The notes: generated by a model not told the origin, from the letters alone. 64,000 bases of DNA from Oxyruncus cristatus (GCA_013399855.1 VXAY01002056.1:1789009-1853008), one strand, 5' to 3'. Numbered from the stretch's first letter, positions 1-58,044 are shown. Numbers and translations: made by a program.

Positions 1-3000
1 GAGGCACCCGGGGCGGCTGGGGGAGCAGGGGCAGGGGCAGAGCCTAAATCTGCCCTCCCTGGATAGCGGGGCCGGGAAGCGAAGGCTGTGCGCGTAATCC
101 TACAGCAACAATTGCTTTGCAGGTGCTCGGTCTCTTGCAGCATCCGTCCCCAGGGAAGCAGGCAACACTTTTCCACGTTCGCAAGTTAACGATGATGCTA
201 ATGAGCGTTTTATTTTCCTGCATCACTGTATTATCCAAATGTAGACTACATACAGGCATTCACAGCACAGGAGCTCCTGACCAATGGAGACTCCAGGCTA
301 ATGTATTTGCGAAGGATAAAATCTCATTTCTGCAATTCATTGCTTTTCGGAAGGATGAAGTGTCACTGCCCCGCTGCTGCTTCTTTTCAGGGGAATGCTG
401 TTGCTTGCACCCTGAGTTACCATGCTGCAAAAATACTGCCTGCTTGTGTGAGGCTTTGCTCTCCTTGCAGAACAGTGAGCCATACCTTCATTTGCTGGGC
501 ATCCACGCCCTGGCCTTCCTACCTTCACCTCCCTGGATGTTGTATTAGAACCCTGCAGAGACAGTTTTCTCCCCTGCAGTTTAGAGAATAAGGCGTGCAG
601 TGTGCACATAAACATGACAGATTGGTCATGCTTATGTCACAGCACTGCTTTTGCAGCATTTCCGGCCTACTCAGGTAGCTCAGGCCCATTGCAGAATCCC
701 ATATTCATGCAAATTTCTATTTCATTAGGACTTCTCCACTGTTAGTCTTTTCATCCTCCCACCTCCTATGCCCAATTTCTGTGATAGCGTTTCTGGAATA
801 CGGTTCAGTTTCCCTGAAGGGATAGTTAAGTGCAAATGAGGTGCTTCCAAAACTACCAGAGAATGCGTCCTTAAATGTCCCTAACCACACCACCACCTTT
901 TCAAGTTAGGTTTGTTCTTACTCAAACACAAGCTTGGGACTGAAGCTATTAGAAGTACTTTGAGAATGACCACATCCATGAACCAGCAGCTGCGCTGCAA
1001 GAGGTGAACAGATGGCCACTGATTTGGTCCATTTTGTTGTACACTACCGTTTATGAAGTGGGTTTTTGGGCAACTGAGGTTTAATCATGACGAGGATGAA
1101 TGCTCCCAGCTTGAGACCATGTAAAGGTACTCCTTTCCAGTACCAAGCCATTAGAAAACAAATCCTATAGGGGTTCTGAGAGAAGGAGTGAAGCCCAAAA
1201 TACAAGGAGGATTAGTCTGGCTGTTTTCCTAATCTTCTCAGATTCTCTGTAGACATACGAGTAAAGGCTAGGTCTGAAAAAAAGTGGCACCCTGTCACCC
1301 CAAGCCACCAAAGAGCTGGAGCTGGGGTCTTCAATCAACACCAAACATTGGCAGAGTTGGGCTGGTGATGTTCTTAGGATAAGAATTTCAACATCTTTCT
1401 TCCAGCTGCCTCACAATACTTAGTACCCATGGTGTTCCCCTTCACCACCCCTCCACAGGTGCAGCCAGCACCCCCAGCTCATACCTCTGTTCTTCTTAGC
1501 TCAGTGGTCTATATGCTAAGCTGTTTTCCTCAATCCTATTTTCTTCAAGACTCTGATTGTTTATTCTGGCCTCAGAAGGGCTTCCAATGGCCTTTTATTT
1601 CAGGATGTTAAGGAGCCTTTCTTTTTGCCAGTGTTTTTATACGGGCAACTCCAAGGAGTAGAGTCTGGACCTGTGAAAGAAAAAAAATCGAGCTCAGTCT
1701 TGGGCCAGCCCCCCTGATTTTGCTCTGCAGATTCTAACTGATACAATGTCTGTCCCCATCACGCTTTCCTAAAGGCTATCTTTGAGGATTTTTGGATCCA
1801 GGCCATGTTAGTTAGCATTCAGTCCTCTGACTCAGGACTTGACACATCCTCTGCAGCAAATGACAGGGTATCTGACTAGCTGGGAGAGGACATCTAACCT
1901 GTGTCCAGCACTACAATGTGGAAACAGTGAAAAGCCACTCAAGGTCAAACGTGCTACCACAGTTTTGGGGATACATAATTGGAGCAAAATTTCCTGTGAA
2001 CATGAAGGCTTCAATTACAATTTCTGAAATTCAGGACAAGGAAGAGAAGAACACAAAGCTGCAGATTAGAGTTTCCCAGAACCAATCCCTCCCCCCTACC
2101 CCACCCCAAAAATGCATGGTGTTTTCTCATGCAGCTGTTTCAGCTAAACTTATTTTGGATAAGACTGAGATATATTTCTCCATGTTTCAGCATCAGTCCA
2201 GGTTTGCACAGAGATCTGTCCCATAGTGTCTCCTGACAAGCACAGAATGTACAAACAAATCCCATTAATTCCAGTGTGTAACCTGCAAAATTAGTAAGAC
2301 TGGAAGTCATATTCTTTGAAAATGTCTCTCTACGGTGAAGAAATGTCATGTCAAACACAAAGATATTTGTATGGACTCAGCTCAAATGCAGGGTTCTCCA
2401 CAGCCAGCCTATCCCCAAGATTTTTCTTTATGTCTTTCAAGGTAGCAACTGGGGGGTTTGGATCTGGCTTTTCTAGGTAGTGACTATGCATCATTTTCCA
2501 GTATAAGCCTTGAATCTAATTTTTAGAACCCAGTGTCCTATGACTTCTGGAAAGTAATTTTTTTCCTTGACTGGCTCTTGTTCAAGTCAACTGATTTGTG
2601 ACATAAATTTGTGATACTGAACTTTCTGTGATTTTTTTTTTCCCTGCAGAAGGTCAAATTTAATAGAAAAATTGGAAGTATGCCCAATAAAAATCCATAC
2701 AGCAGGTGGGCTTTACCTATGATACATTTTGAGAAAATAAATATTGCTTGTTGTTGACATTATTTCTAATTCCAGTCGGCTATATCTGGATCTTTTCTCT
2801 AGCTTAAGAGGAATTAAAACATCGTGACCCAAAGAGCAGAATATAATTCAAAACAAGGAAGGCTCTCATGCACAGCTCTGTAGAATAAACAGAACATTGG
2901 TTGTTATGCTTTGACACGTGTATAGACAGTAATAGGTAACCCTATTATTTAACATGTACTACACTGAGGTTTATTGCAAAAAGAAAAAGAACTTGTGTCT

Positions 3001-4522
3001 TGCCCTTTTAACCTTTAAAATGCTTATTCTTTACAGGATAATTAGTCAAAAATCCCACAAATTCAGAAGTGAGAAAGGAGACACCAAATAAGATAAAAGT
3101 TCTGTCCATTTCCGTCTGCTCAGGAATACCAAATCTTATTTTTCCTTTTTCTGTTGTTCTTAACTCTAGGGTATGGCTACTTTCAGCCATGACTGCAGTA
3201 CAGAGTAGATACCAGAGCTCCCTTTAACCTGGCTTAGCAGTGTGGGCACCTGAAGCAGGGTAGCCATGGCAGCATTGAGCTCTGAGTGGCCTAATTACTC
3301 CGCCAAGAAATAAATGGATACTGGTAATTCCCTGGGGAAAAAGACGGTTGAACCGTTAACAAAGAGAGTTTTTCCCTGAGGCACGTTCGTTAAATAGGTG
3401 TTAGCAAGAAGCAGGAAACCTCAGGCTCTAACCTTAGAATAAAAGTGCCTTTGTCCTTTGGCGCTTTTCATGTCCCAGTCCTTCCAAATATCTTGCTGTC
3501 TATAGATACAAAAGAAAGATGTGATTCTAATATCTGACAGAAAACCTCAAATAAAGCAAAACGATCCCCATCCCCAATTAAAATCTATACATAAGATCTC
3601 CTTAAACAGACAAAAATAAAAAGTTTCACATGGCTGAAAACACTCAGAGCTCTCCTGGTGGCAGTGGCAGGGTTGGAGTTGCCTGAGCCTTCTGCCCTCC
3701 ATAGGACACATATCGGGGTCAGCCCCCTGAGCACCATCGGGAGAGAGTTCAGACCTGCTGTTTCCTGTAAAAATGGCAGGATATGTATGTATTTAAGGCG
3801 AAGACCAAGAAGAAGAAACAAATGAGAGCAAGATTTAGGGGAAAGGCATTTGATTCTGCTATCTCTTCTCCCACCAATCCTTCCTCATACACAAGAGTGG
3901 ACATGTATAGAGAAGGGTGAAGGGGTAATTTTACCAATATGTTCACTTTCTTACAAGCTCAAATACAGAGCATTTTTTTTTTTTCTGAAACTGGGGCCCA
4001 AGGCTTCACTAAAATTACATACACGGTGATTTATTTTACAAGTTGGATCTATTTATTTAGACTCATGATCTAAACCAGATGGCAAAATCCACATTATTTG
4101 GCTGAAACTGTCTATGAGGTCAGTGCAAGTTTAACTAGTTGAAGGACAGAGATTTAAAGCCATTTCAGAAAACATACCTGGTTTCTCCAGGTGGAGACCT
4201 CGGTGAGTACTGCCAAATCAGAATCTTGTGTCCATTCTGACAAAACGCTATTTGCAACAGCCATGTGCTGAAATTTCTGTTTTGAGGAGACAGAAAGCCA
4301 GAAAACTGTGAGTTTGCTGTCTCATAACACAGCACAGTAAGTGGATGGTGTGTAGAGGCTAAAAGTTGCATTTTTTTTGTATTAATTTAAATGTGAAAAA
4401 ACAACAGGACACTACACTGCTAAAATCCAAGCTGGTTTTCATTTCCAAATGTTCATATACTACAGCTCAGATACATGCATCCCATTTAGACCTAACCACA
4501 CTGATTGGACTTTTCTATGCAG
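1..4522. other. Non-coding region upstream of the CTXN2 coding exon
   Basis: I see no coding exon here with codon structure or family similarity. The first ~110 bases are G+C-rich with about seven CpGs and could be the edge of a promoter CpG island. In mammals CTXN2 is head to head with MYEF2, so this edge could belong to the MYEF2 promoter or the CTXN2 5' end; that is inference from synteny only. The rest is A+T-rich with ordinary short open frames. One or more non-coding 5' exons of CTXN2 are expected upstream of 4523, but I could not place them. Confidence 0.5.
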
Positions 4523-4570
4523 GCAAAGAAGCAACAGAGGTGAAAACCGCACAGAATCACCAGGATGTGA

Positions 4571-4825
<255 letters not shown>

Positions 4826-4944
4826 AAACTCACAGAATATCCTGCCTTAAATTTGATGTTGATTTCATTTTGGAAACCAACTGTTGTTACATTTGTTATA
4901 CATACCCGCATTTTGGAGATATGTTGGTGGCATCCATTTTGTTA

Positions 4945-4950
4945 AATAAA
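4945..4950 (+). terminator. CTXN2: CTXN2 poly(A) signal AATAAA
   Basis: A canonical AATAAA lies 120 bases after the CTXN2 stop codon, followed by sequence with T/GT-rich stretches. It is the first such hexamer after the stop and gives a short 3' UTR. Confidence 0.7.
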
Positions 4951-7900
4951 TATTTGTTGCAAACTCAAAAGGCACTTGATGTTGCTTTTGTTTAATGAAC
5001 AGTGGAATGGTAGGTAAGAAAAGGTTAACAGAAAACAAATACTACAATAATTCAAAAAAGTTATGATGGCCAATATTTTAGAAGTCAGATGATATCTGCT
5101 TCTTCAGAGAAGGATCTAATTTCTACTGTGTCTCATGATAGGCTGGAGAAAAAGATGAATAACACAAAAGAGAGGCTCACAAATGGTGAGTGTTTAAATG
5201 GTAACACCCTCCTCTCCTCATATGACAAAATTTTCTGAAACTCATAGTCTGTGCTTGTACACTGAGAATACGAAAGTGGAGGACAACAGATGTTGAGGGG
5301 GTGCCTGCAAGACATGTGTGTCCTTCCTGCTGAGGTGAGAGGAACAAGGGCTAGTCCACATACTACCAATATTCAGAAGCTAATGGGAAGGCCAAAGATC
5401 ACATCAGTTGCTAACTCATCTCTCACCTTCCAAGAAGAGCAGGTGCTCTACTACTGACTGGTTATGAGGAAAGTACATTGCTTCTCCGTGAAAACTTGAT
5501 GTGGTCCTCTGCAGTGTGTAACTCACATGAGTATTTTTGTGATAGATCTCCCAATCCACAGCAACAGAAACTCAAGCAGAATTAGTGGAAGGGAAACAAA
5601 CACCATTGAGGAAGTTTTTGATACTACAAACATTCAGCTATACAAAACATATTAGCTACTCAGAACTCCAATCCAAATCAACATCACCACTGTCCCAGTC
5701 CACCAGCATCTCCTACATTGCTACAAATTTTAAGTGGAAGAGAAAAATTGAATGTTAAGTAATCAGTCTAACTCTAGCTGAATTGGTCAACTGCCAATTT
5801 TTCACGGCTTGGTTACAAAAGTTGATTCATTTTAAACTGGAACTTAAACTGTCTGGTTAACAGTTCCCAGCAATAATTACACCAGCTTGGCAAGGCCAAA
5901 GCAGAGGCAATCATGCTGCTTACCCATTTGTACCCAGCCCCCAAGAGGGGCAGGGGTCCAGAGCTGACTGCAGAGCTCTGTCCTCCCCAGCCCCTCTCCA
6001 CAGCTGGTACTGCTGCTCCTGGAATTTTGTACAGTGTATGATCTGGACTGTCACTAGAGAACTGGTCATGGGAGATCCTATCAAAGCAGAAGTGGAACAG
6101 TGAAAGCAGAGACTCAAATCTGGATATTCAAGGTCACCCTCATATACACAGCTGTTTAGCAAGTGTGACAGTACTTGACAGAAATTCAATTCAGTTTTTA
6201 AGAAGGCTGGCATTAGAATTTTAGGCACTGTCACTTTTGCTAAACAGCTCTGTTTGCAACGAGGAGCTAAGACAAGGAGATCAGTTACAGCAGCTTTTCT
6301 TTTTTCATGTATTCTGAAAAATACACGTTATTTTTTTGCCCTATATACTAGGCAGAGGCAGACAGTGGAACAGTAGACCTCAAGTGCCATTTGGAACATG
6401 AAATACTTGATTGTACAGGGAAGGACATGAATCTCCTGTCTGAAGAATATAAGAGAGGAAAAGCCAACATCAATCTACACCAGTCCAGTTGAATTATAAA
6501 ACATAAACAGTTTTGTGAATATAAGGGCTTTTCAGTTGCTTCAGACTGTACATAAGAAAAAATGCCAGACCCTCAGAGGTTCAGTATATTGCATTTATCC
6601 TAGTTAATTTAACCATAAAATCTAAGGTAGATATCAGTACAATGAGTCATGTGATTTGTTACTGCTGGATAGGGTCATCCACTGCAGAGACCTGACACTG
6701 CCATTCTTTTTATGTGCATCTAATCAGCACAGCTGAGCTCTGTGCTCTCAGGTTGGAGTGCTGAAGGTACTTAAGTTATCTGGGTTAAATATAGTTCAGT
6801 TATCTTTAAACTACTCAACAAACACAGCAAACATACCCAAAGAACCCCAATATTGTCTTATTACTTTTGTTCTTGACCCAATCTATTGCTGGAAGCAATT
6901 ATCAAGTTCTCTTATGATTACAAAGCTTCATCATTTCCTGCCTGCCCTTCTCTGTATCCCAAATAGACAAGGAAGTCAGCCTTCCTGGAAAGAATACAGA
7001 GAACATAATTTTTCAAAGGTTTTCCTTAAATATACAGAATAAAACTTAAAAAGGGGTCAGGAGTAAATGGTTCAAAACTGCATGGAGGACAAGGGGATCC
7101 CCCCAATGACTGATCCCCCTGACTTCGCTGAATGTCTTCTGCATAAAATGCACCGAGCAGATCCTGTGCTGAACTCGTTATCTGCATGACTATATATGCA
7201 GAACTGAAAAACAGAGAGAACATGATGTGTGCACAGAATCTGGCATGGCTAGGGAGGGAAATGGAGATAACAAAAGTATTTTCAGGCCCCCTTAGAAATT
7301 TTGCAATGCCATAAAGTCAGTAATTGTAATGGATAGGTACATTTGCTGGTTAATAGGTAACAAGCTAGAATGTCTCTCTAAGTCACCATCTAGAAATGTT
7401 TTGAAAGAGAGGGATTGGATGGTCTATTCAGTGTATTAAGCAGGAGAAAAATCTGGCCAATAGGGCAGAGTCTGTAATGCCTCAAAGAGAGGGACACACT
7501 ATATGCATGAATAAAAGAGGCAGATTGTCCTTCCCTAAAAACACAGGATTGAATGGTAAGTTAAATTACCCTGAATAAGGTAACTTGATTATTTATGCAT
7601 AATGCTAGAATGCTAACACAAAATTACTGGCAAATAACAGTTGAGAGACCTCTGGAAATACATTGTGAAAACCAAAGTATTATTTTCAAGAACAGCAGAA
7701 AGGTAAGAGACTTTACTTTTCCTAGCAAAACAGTAATATTGTGGAAATAAGACAGTGAAATGACAGAATCATTTTACTTGGTAGCACAAGTCATCAAAGC
7801 AAATTGTCATCAAAGAATTGGGATTTCATTCAGTCAGGGAGATGAAAACAAACATATTTTCACTGACCTTAATGACAGAAGATTTGTTTTTGCTCCTTCG

Positions 7901-9336
7901 TGCCTGAAGATGAAACACTTCCTTGCAACTTTAAAAGGCTGAAGGAAGCAGAATACTATCTATGATAAGAAATGTGTAATAATAATAACACTATTGATAA
8001 TCCAGAGACAGTAGAAGTAAAATAAACTAAATAAATGTAACATTGCTGTGAGGCTTACCAAACATTAAGCAGGAAAAACAACATAAATATGAGAGAGGTG
8101 ACAGCAGAATATTATCTACAGCTGATGGAAGAAGTGAGAAAATAAGCTTTAGGTGTACCTCATACTGAAGATGGAGGTCTTTTGATTATCAGCTCTTCAA
8201 ACCATAATTTTGGTATGTGATTTTAGAGAAAATTTACATTGCTGAGCTAGAAATATTGATGCAGTATTTATCTTTCTGTGCCAAGGGGCCAAATGCATTT
8301 CACAAAATCATTGAGAAATTTAAATTGGAAAAAATCTCGGGAGGTCATCTAGTCCAACCTCTCGTGAAAGCATGAAACTTCAAAAGAATGCCTGTAATGG
8401 GCTTATTTACCCAGATTTCCAGTTCATATATTGCTTTATAAGATGTATTTTGTTTCTAAAACTTTCTGCTTTTACAATCACTTGCAGAGTTTCAATGTCT
8501 AAGCATGCTCTGGTTTGCTTAGACCAGAACAGGCCCGGACTCCTGCTGAATTATACAGGTCTATCTATACAACCACACTTTCTAATCTCCTTAGAAATAT
8601 GTTTCAAGACTTACGGTTTGCCATCATTTCAGTAGCTCCTTTAAGGGCCATAGAGTAAATTCCTGAAAAGGTACTAAAGGCCTTAAAAACCCCCTTCTTC
8701 TCTTGGTGTTTCTGTTTGCTCGCTCGTTTTCTTTGATGAGGGTCTGTGTGGGAAAGTGGAGGTGGGAAGGAGATTATACAACTACATGTCCACTTTTCTG
8801 TGGGCTGCGACTCAGAGGGACCCAGATAGGATAGAGGGACGGGACAACAGGAATCTCATGACTTTCAACAAGGACAAATGCAAATCCTGTACATCACGCA
8901 GACTTAATGCCTGCACTGTATAGGGTGCAACTCTCCTGGAAGGGACCCGGTGAGCAGCAGGTTACAGAGGAGTCAGCCCCCCGTTTTCCATGTTTTAATT
9001 GCATGATCATGTTCCATGATCCATGTACGTGGATACTCACTGTGCCACCCTGCTCATTTCTGGGTTTTCATGAAACAGATTGAAACTAGAGGAGTTCTTG
9101 GCCCATTTAGCGCTCAGGTCTGGACCAAACCACTGCTGGTTTGGTTAAGAGGCAAGAGTGTCCATCACAGATGGAAACAGCTCCACAAACTCAGTCTTTG
9201 ACTCAACCATTTTTTCAGTCAACAAGTCATAGGATGAGACTCTCATGGATACTTGGAGAGGCCAGGGAGAGCTTACGGTGCAAAATGTAACTAACCATGC
9301 AAGATAACAGAAATGTTTTATTTATATCTTTTATAG
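4951..9336. other. Intergenic region between CTXN2 and SLC12A1
   Basis: About 4.4 kb without a recognisable exon. It should hold the kidney-specific SLC12A1 promoter and a non-coding first exon, as in mammals, but I cannot place these with confidence. Apart from the reverse CR1 remnant near 8300-8370 I see only A+T-rich unique-looking sequence. The open frames in it have no family features. Confidence 0.5.
8300..8370 (-). mobile_element. CR1 LINE 3'-end remnant, reverse orientation
   Basis: The stretch contains GGTCATCTAGTCCAACCTCT, preceded by an AAATCATTGAGAAATTTAAATTGGAAAA-like segment. This is the reverse complement of the typical avian CR1 3' end (…TTGGACTAGATGATCT… and the ATTCTATG-like terminus). 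Only about 70 bases survive and they are diverged. Boundaries are approximate. Confidence 0.7.
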
Positions 9337-9526
9337 CAGAAAAACAGCAGACAACATTAGGAAGACTGCTTAGACATTCAAGGGAAAATTCTCAGAACTT
9401 CATTACTCGAGGAGCAAAGATTTCGTATGAAACAGCAGTAAACCCTTTGCTGTAACTGAGACTAACTTTGCTGCAGCCACAGAAGAGTAAAGGGCTCAGT
9501 GACCTGAGTCTGCAGCATCCCTGAAG
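9337..9526 (+). other. SLC12A1: Probable 5' UTR part of SLC12A1 first coding exon
   Basis: A T-rich tract ending in TTTTATAG at 9336 looks like a 3' splice site 190 bases above the start codon. Mammalian SLC12A1 has a non-coding exon 1 spliced to the exon with the ATG, so this is a reasonable acceptor. I have no transcript evidence, and the true 5' end could differ. Confidence 0.35.
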
Positions 9527-52369
<42,843 letters not shown>

Positions 52370-52824
52370 GGAAAACATCAGTGCCTAGAATATGCCTTTC
52401 TTGATTTCAACATCCACATCTTTAATGGCAGTGATTTATTAAAGACACATTTACCTAATACAAATCTAAAAGTTAAATAATTGTCAGAAATTTTTTCAAA
52501 AGTCCAAAGCAACACAGCAAAGAATTAGACCAAAAAAATGTAAATGGTCCCTGTTGGTGTTACACTCCAGTACAGGCAAAAGAAGGAAAATCTACCTACA
52601 TATTATATGAGTCTGCAAATATTTGAATACACAAGAAATTTTTCTGATTTTATAGGGTATTGAAAATTATTTGATACCAATCCTAGAAAGCCAAAATTAA
52701 CTGCTACAATACAAAATGTATTAAATCTATAAATAAATACTTCTTTCAAATTGCACTACCATAGTTGCTAATAGACACAAAATAGGATTAAAATGAAATG
52801 CACCAACTTGTGAGAGAGAATAAA
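52370..52824 (+). other. SLC12A1: SLC12A1 3' UTR with candidate poly(A) signals
   Basis: Canonical AATAAA hexamers occur at 52732-52737 and 52819-52824, and further ones at 53120-53125 and 53326-53331. The region is A+T-rich throughout, so some will be chance. The first two would give 3' UTRs of about 0.4-0.5 kb. I cannot choose between them without transcript ends. Confidence 0.4.
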
Positions 52825-55800
52825 ACCTGTATGGCATCCATCAGGTCAAAGCCATAAAATAACAGAAGGCAAGTAGAATACTTGCAATGCTGTTTGATTG
52901 TAATACTGACAAATTAAGACCTATTGCTACAGCAGATGCTTTTACTTAAACAGTTTATATTAACTGTAACACTTCTAACTGACTGACAAACAAAAACCTC
53001 ACCTTTATAAAAACATGGACTCTACATGACAAGACTTGATATTGAATTTTCAAGGAATACAATGTATGATTGCAATAATCAAATGTGGTAAGTAAATTTC
53101 ACAAAGAAATTAGTAAAATAATAAATATTCTAACAATTTTTGCTAGGAATGTTAGGGTTAATACAATCTGACATTATACTTTGGGATAATCTGTACAGTG
53201 ATTTATGTGATTAGAAAATAACAAAAACTCATTAAGTGAGTTGAATGCCTTATTTTTTGATTTATATAAAAGATTCGTCTTATTTTTTTGACTTTCTAAA
53301 TAATATTCATTATACACTAACTTAAAATAAAGGAAATCCATTAAGTTGTGTAATTTTTCTATTTTCTATTCTGCAACATTCTGGTACTTTATAATTTTGG
53401 CTGTCAAGAAAAGCAGCTTCTCTTTTTAATGGGGAAAGCTATATCCTATGTGTAAGCAATTTAAATTAAAGACCATCAAGGAACATGGCTAATTTATTTT
53501 CTGTAGTTCTGCAACTCCCTGACAGAGATCAACTGACATCTAAACCTCCTGAAAGCCAGGGAACATTGAATTTCACAAAATGTATATTTTAAAGCAGCCT
53601 CAGCTTCCATCTTGTTTGAATTATTAGAATTTAACTTGGGGAGGTTCTAGCACTGCATCTCCAAAAATGACAAATATTTGATATTCATATTTTTCTGAGT
53701 TCAACAGCAGCAATTCACCAGAACATGGTAATGTAGCCCAGTAACCCATGCTTTATTTTCTCCATCTATTAAAGGCAGGATATGAAATACTGATATTTTC
53801 TCATAATGTTCTTCCTTCGCTCCTTCTTACACATTTACAACCAGGTTGAAGTTTAAGTGCGTTACACAGATCTATGAGTTTCCTCCATATACCAGACCTC
53901 CTGCACAGCTCTGAGTAAACCAAAGCTCTCGTTCTGCACCTGCAAAACAAGGAGATCATTCTCGTCCCTCACAGTGGTGTTGGTAGTGATACTGGAGCTT
54001 TTACATGCTCTCAGGTCCTTCCAGCTTTGTAGAATTGTGATGGCCACCATCCTTCCCAGCTCACTTCGGACACCACACAGGCATAATCTGCATGTGGCAC
54101 CCAGGCAATGCAAAGAAAAGAACCTCCCTTTAGTGAGGCTCTACTTAGGCCTTCTGTAAGTGTGTTTCTTACCACAATCGATGAAAGGACCTGAAGGAAT
54201 TACACACTTCAATTAAGCCATTTAATTATGTACATGAGAAGGGATTGTTTCCTAAGTATTCCCAAGTACTGTCACTCTCAATCTAAAGGGAACATTGACC
54301 CAAACTGTTTTGGGGGACCTAAGCAGATCCAAAAAGAGAATGAGCACAAAACAGCAAAGGCATTTTCAACACTATTCACACTTCTCTCACACAAAAACGC
54401 TCCTGTGGGCTTTTTTTTTCCACAATAAATCCCAGGAGGTACTTTTCTAAGTGAACAGTCATCAAAAATTAAGTACTAACATAAACATTTCTGTAAAACT
54501 CCTTACTTAGACTACAGTGATTAATTAGAAGATGTATCCACAGGACAGTGTTATGGGATTTATAATGAGCAACACAAACTGTGAATGCAACAATTCTTAA
54601 CTACCCGAAAGTATTATTTCCACAAATTCACAAGTAATTTAAACACAGCAGCATTTCTTGTTCCTCACTATGATTCCTGAAGTGTGTGCATGACCAATTT
54701 GGAGAGCACACTAATTATGGACTATCTTAAATTGCAAGTTTGATTGCAAAATTTTGTTAGTCCACCTACCTCATTTCTCACTCTGTAACCAACACTTCTA
54801 TATAAATTACGCATAAAACAACTGCTGAATTTTAATCATCATGTTAGTAACTAAATTCTAATTACACATTTGACATCTCTAGAAAAAATACAGCTCTAAT
54901 GCTGTCTAGTACATTTTGAGCTTATATCACTACCAACTTAGTAGGTTTATAAAATTTAGCATTTATTTGATCAGCCACGACAAAAGCAAGCATAGATAAG
55001 GTGACCAGGGACATTAAAGTGTGAAAATACTGTTGCTATGAAGCAAGAACAAAGAGTATTTTGAATTTTCTTGAAAAGCCCAAGTATCCTGCACAGCTAA
55101 GCTTGTGCCTAAGGGCTTGTTAAAATGATCCACTATCGCTCCTCTCATCAGTGAATCTTACCTTTCCCTCCTAATGCTAGTGGAGCTCTGACAGGTATCA
55201 CAGAAGGCATTTCATCACAGTTCAGAGACTATGCTTTCCTTAAATCTTTTTACAACCATTGGTAAGCTGTCCAGCTTGATGGCATAACCCCTAGAGCATA
55301 GTCCAGATTATGCTGCCCAGAACATCATTCTTCCAACGTGCCTTTCACTAGATTTTTCAGTCCCCAACAGAGATTACTTTTGTTGGGGATGTTTATTTAA
55401 CTTTAAATCAGCTACCCAACAGTGCAAGCAGAAAAGTTTTCTAACCAAAAAGGCACTGCACTGTGAAGATAAACTGCAGCTATGCAAGACACACTGCAAA
55501 GAACAGGCTGCTATCACACTTCATACACAAAGGAGTTCCCACTTAATCATCACAACCCCAAGGTACAAAGCTCCAGCCACATCCACAGTCATTTTCACCA
55601 GTCTTAAACCTCTGCAAGTTTCATTACACCTTTGAAACGTCCTACCAAAAGCCTTCCTGGATAGGGAAAATATAAGAGGCTTGCCCTTAATTCTCAGAAA
55701 ACCTAGACATTCATCATCTTTTCCCTATTCTTCTATGATTCCATGTGGTATTTCAAGATCCTTACAGCAAAAGCAGTTTCAGCAACTGATTAGCAGTTTA

Positions 55801-58044
55801 CAAGCAAGAGATACGTCAACAGGTAACATGAATCAGCACTGAAGTTGTAGACAGGGAGCAAACAGCTGCAGAGTTTTAGCTATAAGTGACTGATTTAACT
55901 CCCCTCACCTGTTTGTCACCTCCCCTCAGGCAGAGGTCCCTGACTGATCAGCAAAACTGGGAACACAATTTGAGTGACCCTCAGCCTTTTCAGCTTGAAG
56001 TTCAGGGGTTTCCCTCTCCCTTCTGCCTCTGTTTGTTTGCCTGCCATTGGACTTCAGTGCACGAGTGAGTGTGAAGTGAGTGTGTATCACTCCAAGATGG
56101 TGCTCTCTCTCTCCCTTGCTACCTCTTTGCAACTTTTGGCAGAAGGTCAGTGAACCCTTGAAGTGCTGCAGCTCTTTGCTAAATGAGTTACACATGAGGA
56201 AAGTCAAGGTTTTGTCACAATGTGCCTCAGTAGACATCAGGCCACTGTTTTAGACATGTGTTGATGCTGGTACCCGGCTGACACGGCCCCCTGGCAGCTG
56301 TGTGACCGATCAAGACTGTGTGGCCAGCTCTGCTGAGGGAACATCTCACACTGGCCTCGACTGGGCAAGGCAAAATGGAAACAACAAACAGATACACGGA
56401 GTTGTAGTTCACATCCTCCACAAATAACAAGAGCAACAGCCCACAGTCACTCTGCTGCTGGAATTTCATCAGAGGAAATTCAGTTTCAAACCAAACACTG
56501 AGGTTGTCTGGAATGGAGTAAAAAGCAATGGCAAAATTCCACAGCCCCCACACTGTAGAGCAAAACATGCAATCAAAAATAGAGCTTCATTATAAACACA
56601 CTCATCATAACAGCCTTTAAAATTACAAACCTTAATCACTGTGAGAGAGACAGCTGTTCTAAGTGAGACTGGGCTGGGAAATATCTTGCTTAAAGCCATA
56701 GTTATCTCCTAATAAAAATGCTCATTTTAACACCAAAACTTCATTGGAGAGAATTTTTTTTTATTATTAACTATGGAAGAAGCTCTGTGTTTCTTTCTGT
56801 GGACAACAAAGCAGCCTCCACTCTTGTTCTCAATCAAGGTAAAAAGGCAAATAATTCCAGTTTATTTCAGTATTGTCTTCCAAAGTCAGGAAGAAATGCC
56901 CAATGCAGAGCAGGACTAATCGGCAACCAAGAACGGAGGAAGGTTGGCCAACTGACTATCTACAGAGCAAGCAACACACTCCCAGGACCAAGGCAAACTT
57001 GCCCGGACTCCAAGCATTGTTTTTTGGGTTGGGTTTTTTTCTTGTAAAGATCTGAGGGGAAAAAGTGCCACTCAGCTGAGACCTTTCTCTGTAATATTAT
57101 TTTTGGATGAGTCCTCCTATCTATTATTCATGGACTTCCAGACTACCTTAAGCACAATTTAGAACCAGCCTGCCTCACCGACCCTCGCCATTGATAAAAT
57201 CAGTGCTTTTCTACACTATAATGCAGGATGCAGTTGTAACCTCTATAAAGTTCTTCTTGTATAAAAAAAAAAAAATTATCATTAGATATTCGTTTGATAC
57301 AACTCAATTCTTATAAACTTCAATTTGTGGATGGCTTACACCAGAAGCCATATTTTAAGCAGTGTTTTCACACAGATCTGTGAAACATATGCATTCTCAT
57401 TCAAACACCTCATACTATTTAGACTAAAAATATTGAAGAGAAATAAACAGAAGCCCAAACTGGGACATGCTTAAAAACACTTTTTGTAACTGAACTGCAT
57501 AGCAAAGGTTTCACTGCCATCTGGCTGCACTTAGAGAATATAACATAGCAAGGAGACAATTACATACACTTAGATCTCAAAATTTTTTTTAAAAAAAATC
57601 ACAAAAGTAGACAAAATTTAGACTAGTAAAGAGAACTCCAACACCCTGCAGCTATTTTGCAGAGAGGCAAATACCTCCATCAGACTTGTCAGGGACAGCT
57701 TTTAAACTATGAATCCAACAGATAAGAATCTCGTCAGCCCACAGAGTCATGGGGGAACTTTGGGAATTCCCTAGTCCTATATAACATATATATCCTACAG
57801 AGAGAGAGAGAGAAATGTAGGAAAAATAGGAGTAAAGTACATCACAGATGGGATGGCAAAAGAGGGCAGTGAGTATGAAAATCAAAGACGGTGAAATCAT
57901 GAGTCTTCTGCAATGACAGAAGAACAGGAACAGAACAACAAGACGAGCCGAGCATTGACAGGTTTTCCTATCTACAGCATCGACAAGAGTTGTTTCCCTT
58001 TCACAAGGCAAACGCTTCTGTCATGGCCTGAACGTTCCTGAAGA
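52825..58044. other. Intergenic region between SLC12A1 and DUT
   Basis: About 5.2 kb of A+T-rich sequence with no exon I can recognise on either strand. Short open frames such as 53862-54113 (minus) and 56227-56568 (minus) show no family motif. A short GA repeat lies at about 57799-57813. Confidence 0.6.

Noticed and set aside
53862..54113. 83-residue minus-strand frame in the SLC12A1-DUT interval
   Set aside because: I do not recognise the product, and its length is within what chance gives in 64 kb.
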